Shown here in pieces: positions 38,399 through 47,043 of a DNA stretch of 64,000 nucleotides; position 1 is the stretch's first letter; every line of letters starts with the position of its first letter. The notes beneath the pieces were generated by a model. The model was not told where the DNA came from. It did not search any database and saw nothing but the letters and a program-made list of their open reading frames with translations. The position numbers and the translations under genes are program-made. The stretch is from Rubidibacter lacunae KORDI 51-2. Its GTDB lineage: Bacteria > Cyanobacteriota > Cyanobacteriia > Cyanobacteriales > Rubidibacteraceae. The DNA lies in assembly GCF_000473895.1 (NCBI RefSeq), contig NZ_ASSJ01000079.1, positions 124,001 through 188,000 of the forward strand, given 5' to 3'.

Positions 38399-38424
38399 GC
38401 GCCGAACGAGCATTCGTTCGGCGC
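38399..38424 (+). terminator. First hairpin downstream of psbU
   Basis: GCGCCGAACGA (38399-38409) and TCGTTCGGCGC (38414-38424) form a perfect 11-bp stem with a GCAT loop, 19 bases after the psbU stop. It is not followed by a T-run. A second hairpin with a T-run follows at once. Confidence 0.7.
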
Positions 38425-38438
38425 GAGCGGAACCTAAA

Positions 38439-38468
38439 AGGGGTTGCTTTAGCAACTCCTTATTTTTT
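38439..38468 (+). terminator. Rho-independent terminator of psbU
   Basis: AGGGGTTGC (38439-38447) pairs with GCAACTCCT (38452-38460), with one G-U pair and a TTTA loop, followed by TATTTTTT. This is a classical terminator for the psbU transcript. Confidence 0.85.
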
Positions 38469-38586
38469 GCACTTCGGAGCATCCCCATCCTGCAACGGCG
38501 CGGCACTAGAAAACGCACTAGTTAGAATCAAGAGAATTGCTGCGCGTCTTGCCCTATGGCATCCGACGACAATGGACTGGATGTGA

Positions 38587-40341
38587 ATGCTGCTGGCAAT
38601 TTGCAGCATGTACCCCCATTGCAATGCGTTGCGCGTTTCACTTCCGGAAGGGATATCGCCGTTGCTTGCCACTCAGCTTTCCGATTTGCCGGCTGATATC
38701 GATGCGATCGTTGTTGGGGCAGGCGCGGCCGGGCTTTACGCTGCCCTTTGTTTGCCGCCCGAACTGCAGGTGGTGATCATTTCCAAGGAAGCTTTACAGG
38801 TCGGGGCCAGCGATTGGGCACAAGGCGGTATTGCGGCAGCCGTCGGTTCTGACGATTCGCCGCAGTTGCACTGGGATGACACCCTGCAGGCGGGAGCAGG
38901 GTTGTGCGATCCCGAGGCAGTCCGGTTTCTGGTCGACCATGCCTCGGACAGTATTGAGCATCTGATACGGCTCGGCGTGGAGTTTGACCGCCACCACGGA
39001 CAGCTGGCCATGACGCTGGAAGCCGCCCATTCGCGACCGCGCGTCCTGCACGCAGCCGATACGACCGGCCGCGCGATCGTGGCAACGCTGACAGAACGGG
39101 TGCTAGCACGCCCGAATATTCTGGCTATTCCCCAGGCACTGGTGCTGGAATTGTGGCAGGAGCCTCACCTAGGACAGGTCCCAACGCGCTGTCGAGGCGT
39201 CAGTTTGCTGTGGCAAGAGCAGATGCTGTGGCTGGAGGCACGCGCGATCGTTTTGGCGACCGGTGGAGGCGGTCAGGTGTTCGCGCACACCACAAACCCG
39301 GCAGTGAGCACGGGCGATGGCGTAGCTTTAGCGTGGCGGGCGGGAGCACTGCTGCAAGATCTGGAGTTCGTGCAATTTCATCCAACGGCATTGAGCGTTT
39401 CGGGCGCACCGCGTTTTTTGATCAGTGAAGCCGTCCGCGGCGAGGGAGCGCATCTGATTGACGCGCGGGGAGATCGCTTTGCGTTTGCCTACCATTCTGA
39501 CGGCGAGCTCGCGCCGCGCGATGTGGTCAGTCGCGCCATCTATACTCATTTGCAGAAGACGGCTCCCGATCCAGCCGAAGCACGGGCGTTCCTCGACCTG
39601 CGAGTCATCGCTCCCGAGCGCTTGCGTCGGCGATTTCCGAATATCATCCGCAACTGTTTGCGATGGGGTGTCGATCCTCAGTCCGAACCCATTCCAGTAG
39701 CGCCAGCAGCCCACTACTGGATGGGCGGCGTAGCGGTGGATTTAGAGTGTCAGACATCAGTGCCGGGGCTTTATGCTGTCGGGGAAGTAGCCTGTACGGG
39801 CGTCCACGGTGCAAACCGCCTGGCAAGCAACTCGCTGCTGGAGTGCTTGGTGTTCGGTGCGCAGTTGCAACATATTGAGTTCGGGCGCGAGGCAACGGGA
39901 CGTTCGATCGCGATCGCTCCGTCTGCCGACCCGATCGCACCTTGGCCGGAACGCGACAGCGATCGCGCGGCGGCAATCCGACAGCAGTTACCCGTGTTGG
40001 TCTGGGACAGTGCCGGGATCTGCCGCAATGGCCGGGATCTGGCGCGCGCGCTCGCCAACGTGGCGGCGTGGCAGAATGAGTGTACGGAGATGGCTATCGG
40101 TCGGTTCTTCGACGAGTTGGCTCCCCAGTTAGCGCGGCGATTGGTACCGACGGCAGCCTGTCAGCTGCGCGCCTATACCGAAACGCGCAACTTGCTCGAT
40201 GCAGCTTACTTGATCCTAAAGAGTGCGGTTTTTCGAACGGAAAGTCGCGGCGGACACTTCCGCACCGACTACGCACGCGTCGACCCGACCTGGGCAGCGC
40301 GCGTGTTTGTTCGGGGCAAGGAATGGCATCGCGAGCGGTAA
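38587..40341 (+). CDS. nadB: L-aspartate oxidase
   Basis: 584 aa from the ATG at 38587, but the start is uncertain: a later ATG at 38608 and a TTG at 38662 after GGAAGGG would give shorter proteins nearer the family's usual 540-560 residues. NadB oxidises aspartate to iminoaspartate, the first step of de novo NAD synthesis. The FAD-binding Rossmann motif VVGAGAAGLYAALCLP, the family block SDWAQGGIAAAVG, LATGGGGQVFAHTTNPAVSTGDG, EGAHLIDARGDRFAF, ELAPRDVVSRAI (holding the active-site Arg) and the late ANRLASNSLLECLVFG are all present. nadA and nadC are not near. Confidence 0.95.
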   Translation: MLLAICSMYPHCNALRVSLPEGISPLLATQLSDLPADIDAIVVGAGAAGLYAALCLPPELQVVIISKEALQVGASDWAQGGIAAAVGSDDSPQLHWDDTLQAGAGLCDPEAVRFLVDHASDSIEHLIRLGVEFDRHHGQLAMTLEAAHSRPRVLHAADTTGRAIVATLTERVLARPNILAIPQALVLELWQEPHLGQVPTRCRGVSLLWQEQMLWLEARAIVLATGGGGQVFAHTTNPAVSTGDGVALAWRAGALLQDLEFVQFHPTALSVSGAPRFLISEAVRGEGAHLIDARGDRFAFAYHSDGELAPRDVVSRAIYTHLQKTAPDPAEARAFLDLRVIAPERLRRRFPNIIRNCLRWGVDPQSEPIPVAPAAHYWMGGVAVDLECQTSVPGLYAVGEVACTGVHGANRLASNSLLECLVFGAQLQHIEFGREATGRSIAIAPSADPIAPWPERDSDRAAAIRQQLPVLVWDSAGICRNGRDLARALANVAAWQNECTEMAIGRFFDELAPQLARRLVPTAACQLRAYTETRNLLDAAYLILKSAVFRTESRGGHFRTDYARVDPTWAARVFVRGKEWHRER

Positions 40342-40522
40342 GGCGGTATCTAAATCCCATCCCAGTCGCTCGGACCGGCAGCGCAACCTTTTGCAACGCC
40401 GGACGGTCGTGAGGCGCAGTTGCCAGCACGAACCCCGCTTGCTACAGTGCCGGCAAGCTAGGGTATTATCACCGTTTTTGACCGAGCTGCCACGAGTCGA
40501 ACTCCTCGCATCGCCACAGCTT

Positions 40523-41010
40523 ATGCTGATTGGGGCTGGGGGCAATCGTCGGTGCGATCGCGGCAGCGAGCCCTGCGTCGCTCAAGACCCGCCCGACTGT
40601 TTCACGGATATGCTCGATGGCAACCGGATCGTCCTTGACGTTTGCAAAGCTGCTCCGCCGTCTGTGCCACCGACGATATCCGAGCCTAACCCCAATCCCT
40701 CCCCTGATTCGCCGACAACTCCAGAACGGCAGCAAACGCGCCGCCAGATGCCGGTCGTGCCGTCGACTGCAACGAGAGCCTGTGGCGTCCTCAGCAAGCA
40801 CACTTGGGCGGCACTCTACCAACACAGCTTATAGCCCGAACCCCTCAGCGAACAGGAAGTGACGCGTATCCTCGGGTTCCCCGGCGTCGTGCAAGCAGAG
40901 GAAACGCCGCCGAAACGTAGTCGTGTTTGAGCTGGTGCGATGCCAACAACGCTTTCATCTTCATCGAGGCTGAGTTCGATCGAGGCGACCTCACGCGCCT
41001 AACTCCTTAG
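40523..41010 (+). pseudogene. Probable decayed gene for a secreted protein
   Basis: Shifting plus-strand frames give a signal-like stretch (LGAIVGAIAAASPA near 40530-40575). A Pro-rich linker follows (PPTISEPNPNPSPDSPTTPE) in the frame 40523-40834, which ends in an in-frame TAG. The same frame continues as EPLSEQEVTRILGFPGVV to another TGA, and after a frameshift WCDANNAFIFIEAEFDRGDLTRL runs to a TAG at 41008-41010. The ILGFPG...WCDANNAF.FIEA pattern recalls small secreted cyanobacterial lipoproteins with an LG-PG repeat, but I cannot name it. The broken frames argue for decay, not for a functional gene. Confidence 0.5.
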
Positions 41011-41681
41011 GGTATCGGTGAAAACCCAGCCCTCAGCATCCCCCCATTGTCTTCTGCTGCCGGCGGTCGCTAAATCGCCACCTGTTCGACGATCTCCGAA
41101 TCAACAGCCTGCTCTCGACACATCTAACTTTTCCCGCCAAGTCTGCAACTATTGTACAGCAAGGGTTTCAAGCCTTGTGGCGATTCCCAGCAAGCTGAGT
41201 CAATTGAGATCGCACAACGGGAAAATAAGGCTTTCGAGCGCCCCGAAGACCTGCCGATTTTACTCGCCAAAAGATAACTGGAAAAGTCAGCGACACATCG
41301 GTTCTGAAGCTCTGAAAAGCAGGGATTGTATTCCCTGGTTTGGTCTCAAGGGCTCGAGGATTGCTCCTCTTTCAAAGGCAATACCGAAATCCCACCCATT
41401 GCTTCCAGGTCTTCAAACAACTCTTCAACCCAGATTCGAGGTTGCTTTGTCATACCGCTGCTGACAAGTGGCGAGCGAGTGGACCGCATTCCCAATGCAG
41501 CTTAGCGGCAAACTTAAGCACCTATAATAGCTCCCAGCCAACTTCTGATGGGGCGATCGCCAGAAGCCGACGGCACCGGGAACTGGCAGTAACCGTAAAT
41601 GGTCCGGCCCGCCAACTCGCCCGTTTGGGCAGCGGCAGAGTGCGATTGCCCTCCAGCAACTCAAGGGAGACACCGGGTACG
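41011..41681. promoter_or_regulatory. Upstream region of the polysaccharide cluster
   Basis: About 670 bases between the decayed gene and the sulfotransferase. A TATAAT at 41523-41528, 154 bases before the sulfotransferase ATG, could be a -10 box; I see no clear TTGACA at the right distance. The frame of the sulfotransferase is open farther upstream to 41340, but that extension is not homologous. Confidence 0.35.
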
Positions 41682-42671
41682 ATGACCTCAACCTCAAGCT
41701 CGACGCCCACTACCCTGCCGGTCATTCACATCGGCTTCCCGCGCACCGCTACTTCAACACTGCAAAAGTGTTGGTTTGCCTGCCACTCCCAGATCGCCTA
41801 CTTCGGACCGCCCGTGACTGAAAACGATCCCGTATATCAGCTCGTCTGCGAGCTATTACACAAAGAAAGTTTGTTCTATTGTCCGCAGGTCAGCCGTGAC
41901 CTATTCGAACGCACGCTTGCTCCCGCGATCGCGTCCGGCAAAACAACTGTTCTGTCAGTTGAAGGCATTGGCGTGGGCAACACTATCGGCGATCGCGGTC
42001 TGGCAGCCCAACGCTTGCGCGACCTCTTCGGCCCGGCGAAAGTGCTCGTCGCGATTCGCAATCAACTCGATATCGTTGTTTCGATGTATTTCAAAAATGG
42101 CTGTCGCGCACGCACCAACTACACCAACGGTTACCGGATCCCTCCTGTCAGTGGGATCGCCGGTCGCTTCGTGGACTTTGAGTCCTGGCTCCAATTTTTG
42201 TGGGACACGCGCGACCTAGGTGGCTTGCTAAGTCGCTACCAGTACGGTCCGGCGATCGCGGCCTTTGAAGCGCAGTTCGGTGCAGAGAACGTTTGCGTCT
42301 GGCTGTTCGAGGACTTCAAGTACCGTCGCACGGCAACGGTGCAAATGTTGTGCGATTTCATCGGCGTCGATGTCGAAGAAACCCAAGCATTGCTTGCCGA
42401 TGCTTGGGAAAATAAAGGCCCCGAAGCAATTACCCGCTGCCGCCTCATCCGAATAGACGGCAGCCCCCTCGCCCGCATTGTATTCCGCTTGCAAACGGCG
42501 CTCGATCGCCTCAATCCGTTTTCAGCGGCTCTCGCCAGCGAAGCCGACCCGCAGGTGTCGCCCATCTGGCAAAAGCGCCTCGCAGCCTACTATGATGCGG
42601 ACAATCGGGCGCTCGCGCGCTCGCGCGAGTTAAACCTGGCCGAGTATAATTACCCCCAACTGCCCGCCTAA
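41682..42671 (+). CDS. Sulfotransferase
   Basis: 329 aa from the ATG at 41682. The 5'-phosphosulfate loop IHIGFPRTATSTLQKCWF starts near residue 13, and the 3'-phosphate motif KVLVAIRNQLDIVVSMYF (Arg and Ser) near residue 118, with a late DFIGVDVEETQALL segment. It should transfer sulfate from PAPS to a hydroxyl, most likely of a sugar given its neighbours. First gene of a same-strand run with small gaps (18 bases to the next gene). Sulfated exopolysaccharides are known in marine cyanobacteria. Substrate is unknown. Confidence 0.88.
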   Translation: MTSTSSSTPTTLPVIHIGFPRTATSTLQKCWFACHSQIAYFGPPVTENDPVYQLVCELLHKESLFYCPQVSRDLFERTLAPAIASGKTTVLSVEGIGVGNTIGDRGLAAQRLRDLFGPAKVLVAIRNQLDIVVSMYFKNGCRARTNYTNGYRIPPVSGIAGRFVDFESWLQFLWDTRDLGGLLSRYQYGPAIAAFEAQFGAENVCVWLFEDFKYRRTATVQMLCDFIGVDVEETQALLADAWENKGPEAITRCRLIRIDGSPLARIVFRLQTALDRLNPFSAALASEADPQVSPIWQKRLAAYYDADNRALARSRELNLAEYNYPQLPA

Positions 42672-42689
42672 CGTGCGAAGGAGTGCTCC

Positions 42690-43442
42690 ATGTGGCAAGG
42701 ATTCTCGAAGTTGGTGCCGGCATCGTTGAAGCAGCAGTTTGTGTCGCGTGTCAAACAGATCGCGCGCCGCGTCGTGATCGATGAAGTACTGAAAAATCGC
42801 ACGAACCAGGAGCTGCTGAGCGCGCGCTTGGAATCGTTAAGCCTCGAAACCGAGCTATTTGGCAGCAGCGCTACCCGCTGCCGCGATCGCTTTGAGTTGC
42901 TCGAACTGGCAGTCGATTACGCGCGCGACAAACTCGGCGACGGTTTGTATGCGGAGTTTGGCGTTAGCAAGGGCGCATCGATCAACTTGCTGGCCAAGCG
43001 CATTCCCGGCAAGACGATCTTCGGCTTCGACTCGTTTGAAGGCTTGCCCGAGTTCTGGAAGCGCGGCTCCTATAGCGGCATCGAGGCTCAGAGCGAGATC
43101 TTCGGCAAGGACGTGAATATGGATGTCGAGGACAACGTCAAACTCGTTAAAGGCTGGTTTAACGAAACGGTACCGGGGTTCTTAGAATTGCATCCGGAAC
43201 CGGTCGTGTTCTGCCATATGGACAGCGACCTATACTCGTCGGCAAAATATCTGTTCGATACGCTGCTGTTTGCCCAGACAGCCATTATCGTTTTCGACGA
43301 GTACTTCAACTACCCGGACTGGCGCGAGCACGAGTACAAGGCTTTCCAGGAATACCTCGCCACACATCCTAATGTGTCGGCTTGGTGCCTGGGTTACTGT
43401 CCGGCATTCGAGCAAGCGGCGTTCGTTCTCACGGCCGCTTAG
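42690..43442 (+). CDS. TylF/MycF-like SAM-dependent O-methyltransferase
   Basis: 250 aa, about 18 bases after the sulfotransferase, with AAGGAG in front of the ATG. The class I SAM loop is YAEFGVSKGASINLLAKRI. FGFDSFEGLPE and VVFCHMDSDLYSSAKYLFDTLL and FDEYFNYPDWREHEYKAFQEYL are hallmarks of the TylF/MycF family, which methylate sugar hydroxyls in macrolides and related glycans and need a metal. In this cluster, O-methylation of a sugar in a polysaccharide is the likely reaction. Gap to the next gene is only four bases. Confidence 0.88.
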   Translation: MWQGFSKLVPASLKQQFVSRVKQIARRVVIDEVLKNRTNQELLSARLESLSLETELFGSSATRCRDRFELLELAVDYARDKLGDGLYAEFGVSKGASINLLAKRIPGKTIFGFDSFEGLPEFWKRGSYSGIEAQSEIFGKDVNMDVEDNVKLVKGWFNETVPGFLELHPEPVVFCHMDSDLYSSAKYLFDTLLFAQTAIIVFDEYFNYPDWREHEYKAFQEYLATHPNVSAWCLGYCPAFEQAAFVLTAA

Positions 43443-43446
43443 CGCC

Positions 43447-44574
43447 ATGCGGGTTCTAACAATATCATGGCTGGCGCGCCTGTTCTTTGGTGGCGTCGAG
43501 CGCCGCGCCCACGAGTTCTCCAATACTCTTAGCGCGTGCGGAGAATCCGTGGACCTGCTCTGCGCGCGATCGCCTCTGGCCGGACCTTACCCACACCCAA
43601 AGAAGTTCCGCGAGCTCAATCTCTGGTTACCAGTGCATCCATATTCCCTGGGATGGCGCTGGAAAGCGCGATCGGAAGTGGCATTCACCGAACTCTGCCG
43701 ATTGTGGCTGCAGCGCCATCGACAAGACTACGACGTGGTCCACGCCCACGGTCCGAGTGGTTGGGCGGGGTTGAAAGTCAAGATTCCCACGATCGTTGAC
43801 TTGCAGACCCAGGACTGCAGCCGTTACTTTCAGTACCGGGATCGACTGAATCGCTATTGGGCCCAGACGCTCGCTGGCGCGCAGCGTATCCTGGCGATCT
43901 CGGCGCGCACGCGCAATAGCCTGATCGACAACGGTATCGACGGCGACCGGATCGCGATTGTCCCCAATGGCGTGGACGTCCGGCGTTTCCGGGAAGGCGA
44001 CCCAGAGGTGGCACGGCAGACGTTGGGCTTGTCGCCCGATAAGAATTACCTGCTGTCGGTCCATCAGTTGGTGGATAAAAAGCGAACGTTTGCCCTAATG
44101 GAGATGTTTGTCGAGTTTGCCCGCGAGTTCTCCGACTACGAGTTGCTGGTGTGCGGCGACGGTCCGAACCGCGATCTCGCGGCCGCCTGGATTCGCGATC
44201 GCCAATTGACCAACATCCGTCTCCTCGGATATCAATCTGAAATTCTGCCCCACTTGTATCGCTTGGCGGACGCGTTCGTGCTTTGCAGCGATCGCGAAGG
44301 GATGCCGTTGGTTTATCTCGAAGCATTGGCAGCCGGATTGCCAATTGTCGCCACCGCTTCGGGCGGAACGGACGAGTACCTCCATCACGAACGCAACGCC
44401 TTGGTCTATCCCGAGCGCGATGATGCCAGCTTTTTAGATGGGATGCAACGCCTCGCGCGCGAACCCCAGCTGCGGCATGACTTAGCAGGACAGGCTGCTG
44501 AAGATGCCTGGTATTATGACTGGCAGGCCCTCGCCAGTCAGTGCCAGCAGCTCTACGCCGAAGTTGCCTCGTAG
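43447..44574 (+). CDS. Glycosyltransferase family 4
   Basis: 375 aa from the ATG at 43447, four bases after the methyltransferase stop. The GT-B fold is shown by VVHAHGPSGWAGLKVKIPTIVDLQTQD in the acceptor half, the inter-domain VPNGVDVRRFREGDPE, and the donor-site motif EGMPLVYLEALAAGLPIVATASGGTDE (EX7E). It transfers a sugar from an NDP-sugar with retention of configuration. Part of the polysaccharide cluster. Cytoplasmic, perhaps membrane-associated. It overlaps the next frame's upstream region, but that gene starts at 44600. Confidence 0.9.
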   Translation: MRVLTISWLARLFFGGVERRAHEFSNTLSACGESVDLLCARSPLAGPYPHPKKFRELNLWLPVHPYSLGWRWKARSEVAFTELCRLWLQRHRQDYDVVHAHGPSGWAGLKVKIPTIVDLQTQDCSRYFQYRDRLNRYWAQTLAGAQRILAISARTRNSLIDNGIDGDRIAIVPNGVDVRRFREGDPEVARQTLGLSPDKNYLLSVHQLVDKKRTFALMEMFVEFAREFSDYELLVCGDGPNRDLAAAWIRDRQLTNIRLLGYQSEILPHLYRLADAFVLCSDREGMPLVYLEALAAGLPIVATASGGTDEYLHHERNALVYPERDDASFLDGMQRLAREPQLRHDLAGQAAEDAWYYDWQALASQCQQLYAEVAS

Positions 44575-44599
44575 ATTGCTCCGTAGGAGATCGCGACCA

Positions 44600-45688
44600 T
44601 TGACTGTATTCCTCTCAATCGTCATCCCCACCTTCAACCGCGCCACCGATCTGGAACTGACGTTTGCCTCTCTACTGGAGCAGGATTACTCGCACTACGA
44701 AATTGTCGTCGTCGATAACGGACCGTCCACGGACGGAACGCGCACGCTGGTGGAGCGCGTGTGCGGACGCCATCCGCAGGAGGTGCGATACTACCGCACG
44801 ACTCTCGCTGGCGTGACCTACGCGCGCAGCCTAGGCAATCTACTGGCCCGCGGGAACGTTATCGTCCAAGTCGATGACGATATCTCGCTGCTCGATACCA
44901 GCGCGCTGTCGCGCACGGCTGCGATCTTCGATCGCTTCCCGGACGTGGATATGCTGGGCGGGCTGGAGTTACGGGGGCAATCCCTGGACGACGTGCGAGC
45001 GCAGGTAGCGTGTTTTGGTGCCTGCGCGACAGCAGACCTCCACAAGCAGGACGAGTATCAGAAAGGCATCGGGCGCGTGGACGGGTTTTACGGACTGACA
45101 CGCGGCTGGCCGGTCATTGCCAGCCAGCCGGAAGGGCTGTATCGCATCGACGCCTGCCGCAGCTGCTACTTGGCCTATCGCCGCGTCGTCCTAGAACGAA
45201 CTGGAAACTGGGATGGAAACTACACGCGCGTGGGAACGAAAGGATCGCTGCGCGAGGAGACGGACTTTTTAGTCCGCGCCCGAGCTTGTGGCTTCCGACT
45301 CTATTACACCAACCATGTCAGTTTCTGGCACCGCATCGCCCAACGCGACAGCTCTCTGCCCCCGCGCGCGACTAAGCGCAATCGTAAGGTGCAGCGCGAC
45401 TACGCTGCCGCGCATAGCTACATGGCCGTCAAAGCCATGTTGGAGGCGCGGGAGTGGTTGAAGCTTCCCGTTTGGGCATTCGTCCAGCTGTTCTTCGGCC
45501 GCTCGGCCAGTCCGGGAGCGGCAATCTTGATCCGGGATGGTAAGGTAAGCGCCCTGCCGTTCCAGATCATCGGATTTATGGGGGGGGTTTGGGTAGCGAT
45601 GACCCGCGATCGCGAGTTGTTACAGTCAGCCGAAGAGTGGCTGCTGACCGATTCAGGGGCAGATACTGAAGCAGAAGGGTCAGCATAG
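44600..45688 (+). CDS. Glycosyltransferase family 2
   Basis: 362 aa starting at TTG (44600-44602), 25 bases after the previous gene and preceded by TAGGAGA (44584-44590). Homology begins at once with VFLSIVIPTFNRATDLELTFASLLEQDYSHYEIVVVDNGPS, the GT-A Rossmann start. The metal-binding VQVDDDISLL is at about residue 92-101, and a later ETDFLVRARACGFRLYYTN is typical of GT2. It has a hydrophobic patch near the C-terminus (GFMGGVWVAM), possibly a membrane contact. Acts in the polysaccharide pathway with the other transferases in the cluster. Confidence 0.88.
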   Translation: MTVFLSIVIPTFNRATDLELTFASLLEQDYSHYEIVVVDNGPSTDGTRTLVERVCGRHPQEVRYYRTTLAGVTYARSLGNLLARGNVIVQVDDDISLLDTSALSRTAAIFDRFPDVDMLGGLELRGQSLDDVRAQVACFGACATADLHKQDEYQKGIGRVDGFYGLTRGWPVIASQPEGLYRIDACRSCYLAYRRVVLERTGNWDGNYTRVGTKGSLREETDFLVRARACGFRLYYTNHVSFWHRIAQRDSSLPPRATKRNRKVQRDYAAAHSYMAVKAMLEAREWLKLPVWAFVQLFFGRSASPGAAILIRDGKVSALPFQIIGFMGGVWVAMTRDRELLQSAEEWLLTDSGADTEAEGSA

Positions 45689-45705
45689 CTAACGTGAAAG
45701 CAACT

Positions 45706-47043
45706 ATGAAAATCCTGTTATTTAGCGACCAGTGGTATCCCATTGGCGGCGGCATAGAGCAATATCTCAAGGGGCTGGCCGCCGAACTGCAACGGCGCGG
45801 TGCAGACGTCGCGATGCTGACGGCCGGTCATGATGGTTGCCCCGAGCGCGAAATTTGGCAGGGAATCGAGGTCGTGCGGACGAGGTTGCTTAACGGAGCT
45901 ATCCGCGACCCAGCTCCGGTGCTGGCACGCTGGCCGCACATGGTGCCACTGGTCGAGGCGATCGCGCCGGATATCATTTTTGCCAACCACCACACGTCGG
46001 TTGCGGCGATCGAAATCGCTCGCCATCTAGATTTACCGGTTGTTTACGGCTACCACGGTACGGGATTGCTTTGCCCGCAGCGCATCCGCTTCCTTAAACC
46101 CGACAAGTCCTTGTGTTACAACGAGCGCAGCGTCGACAACTGCCTGGCATGCCGCCGGGAAATGACGAACTTGGATCGCGTGACCGGCGTGCGGTCGGCA
46201 TTGAATGCACTCCATCGCCTCATTCGTCCCGACTCTATCCGCCAGCAAGTGAGTGAGCGCGTCGCGCGCTACGACCGCTATCAAGCACTGCTCGAAAGTG
46301 CGGACGCGTTGGTGGTGCAAGCACCGGCTTGGATGCAGTTTTTCCGGGGCGATCGCCCGATCTACGCGCCGCGCTATGGCATCGATACCGAGACGTTTCG
46401 TCCTGTTGATGCCAGCTCATTCCGCCAGAAATACGGAGTCGGCGAGCGTTACGTGCTCGTCACCAGCCGCATCCACGAATCCAAAGGGCAAGACTGGGCA
46501 ATCGCGGCGCTGGCTGGGTTGCCGGACGATATTCAGCTCGTGCTGGCCGGCAATTCGAGCTTATTCACGGGACCGAAGCACGAAGACAACATCCACACGC
46601 AGCGCGCGCGCGCGACCATCGAGCGCCTGAAGCTGCGCGAACGCGTCGTCTTTACGGGCTTTCTCAAGACCGAGGAGCTGGTCAGCGCTTACAGCGGTGC
46701 GATTGCAACGATCGTGCCGTCAATTTGGTTCGACCCCTACCCCAACGTGCTGCTCGAGGCACTGGCTTGTGCTTGCCCGGTAGTGGCTACGGAAACAGTC
46801 GGTTCGGCAGAAGTCCTGACCGAGGGCAGCAACGGTTATATAGTTCCGCGCATGGACCCTCAGTCCATTGCCACTGCAGTTAAAGCCATCGTGCCGCGCC
46901 GCCCGGACATGGGTCGTGCCGCTCGCCAGACAGCCGAGCGCGACCTCAATTGGGAAAAAGTCGGCGGTGACGTCCTGCAGATTCTCGAACGCGCGATCGC
47001 CGATCGCCGCGCGCGTCGCCCGCAACCCGCGCCGCCATCATGA
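45706..47043 (+). CDS. Glycosyltransferase family 4
   Basis: 445 aa from the ATG at 45706 (a GTG four codons upstream is possible). MKILLFSDQWYPIGGGIEQYLKGLA with the GG(I/V)EQ start and the EX7E motif DPYPNVLLEALACACPVVATETVGSAE are clear GT4 signs; the linker VYGYHGTGLLCPQRIRFLKPDKSLC is Cys-containing (CxxC...C pattern, VDNCLACRREM), unusual and possibly a small metal site. Gap to the previous gene is 17 bases; the end overlaps the next start by 4 bases (ATGA, 47040-47043). Confidence 0.9.
   Translation: MKILLFSDQWYPIGGGIEQYLKGLAAELQRRGADVAMLTAGHDGCPEREIWQGIEVVRTRLLNGAIRDPAPVLARWPHMVPLVEAIAPDIIFANHHTSVAAIEIARHLDLPVVYGYHGTGLLCPQRIRFLKPDKSLCYNERSVDNCLACRREMTNLDRVTGVRSALNALHRLIRPDSIRQQVSERVARYDRYQALLESADALVVQAPAWMQFFRGDRPIYAPRYGIDTETFRPVDASSFRQKYGVGERYVLVTSRIHESKGQDWAIAALAGLPDDIQLVLAGNSSLFTGPKHEDNIHTQRARATIERLKLRERVVFTGFLKTEELVSAYSGAIATIVPSIWFDPYPNVLLEALACACPVVATETVGSAEVLTEGSNGYIVPRMDPQSIATAVKAIVPRRPDMGRAARQTAERDLNWEKVGGDVLQILERAIADRRARRPQPAPPS

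Noticed and set aside
41340-41681. The 5' extension of the sulfotransferase frame
   Set aside because: Similarity to sulfotransferases begins only after the ATG at 41682, and the extension reads as non-coding.
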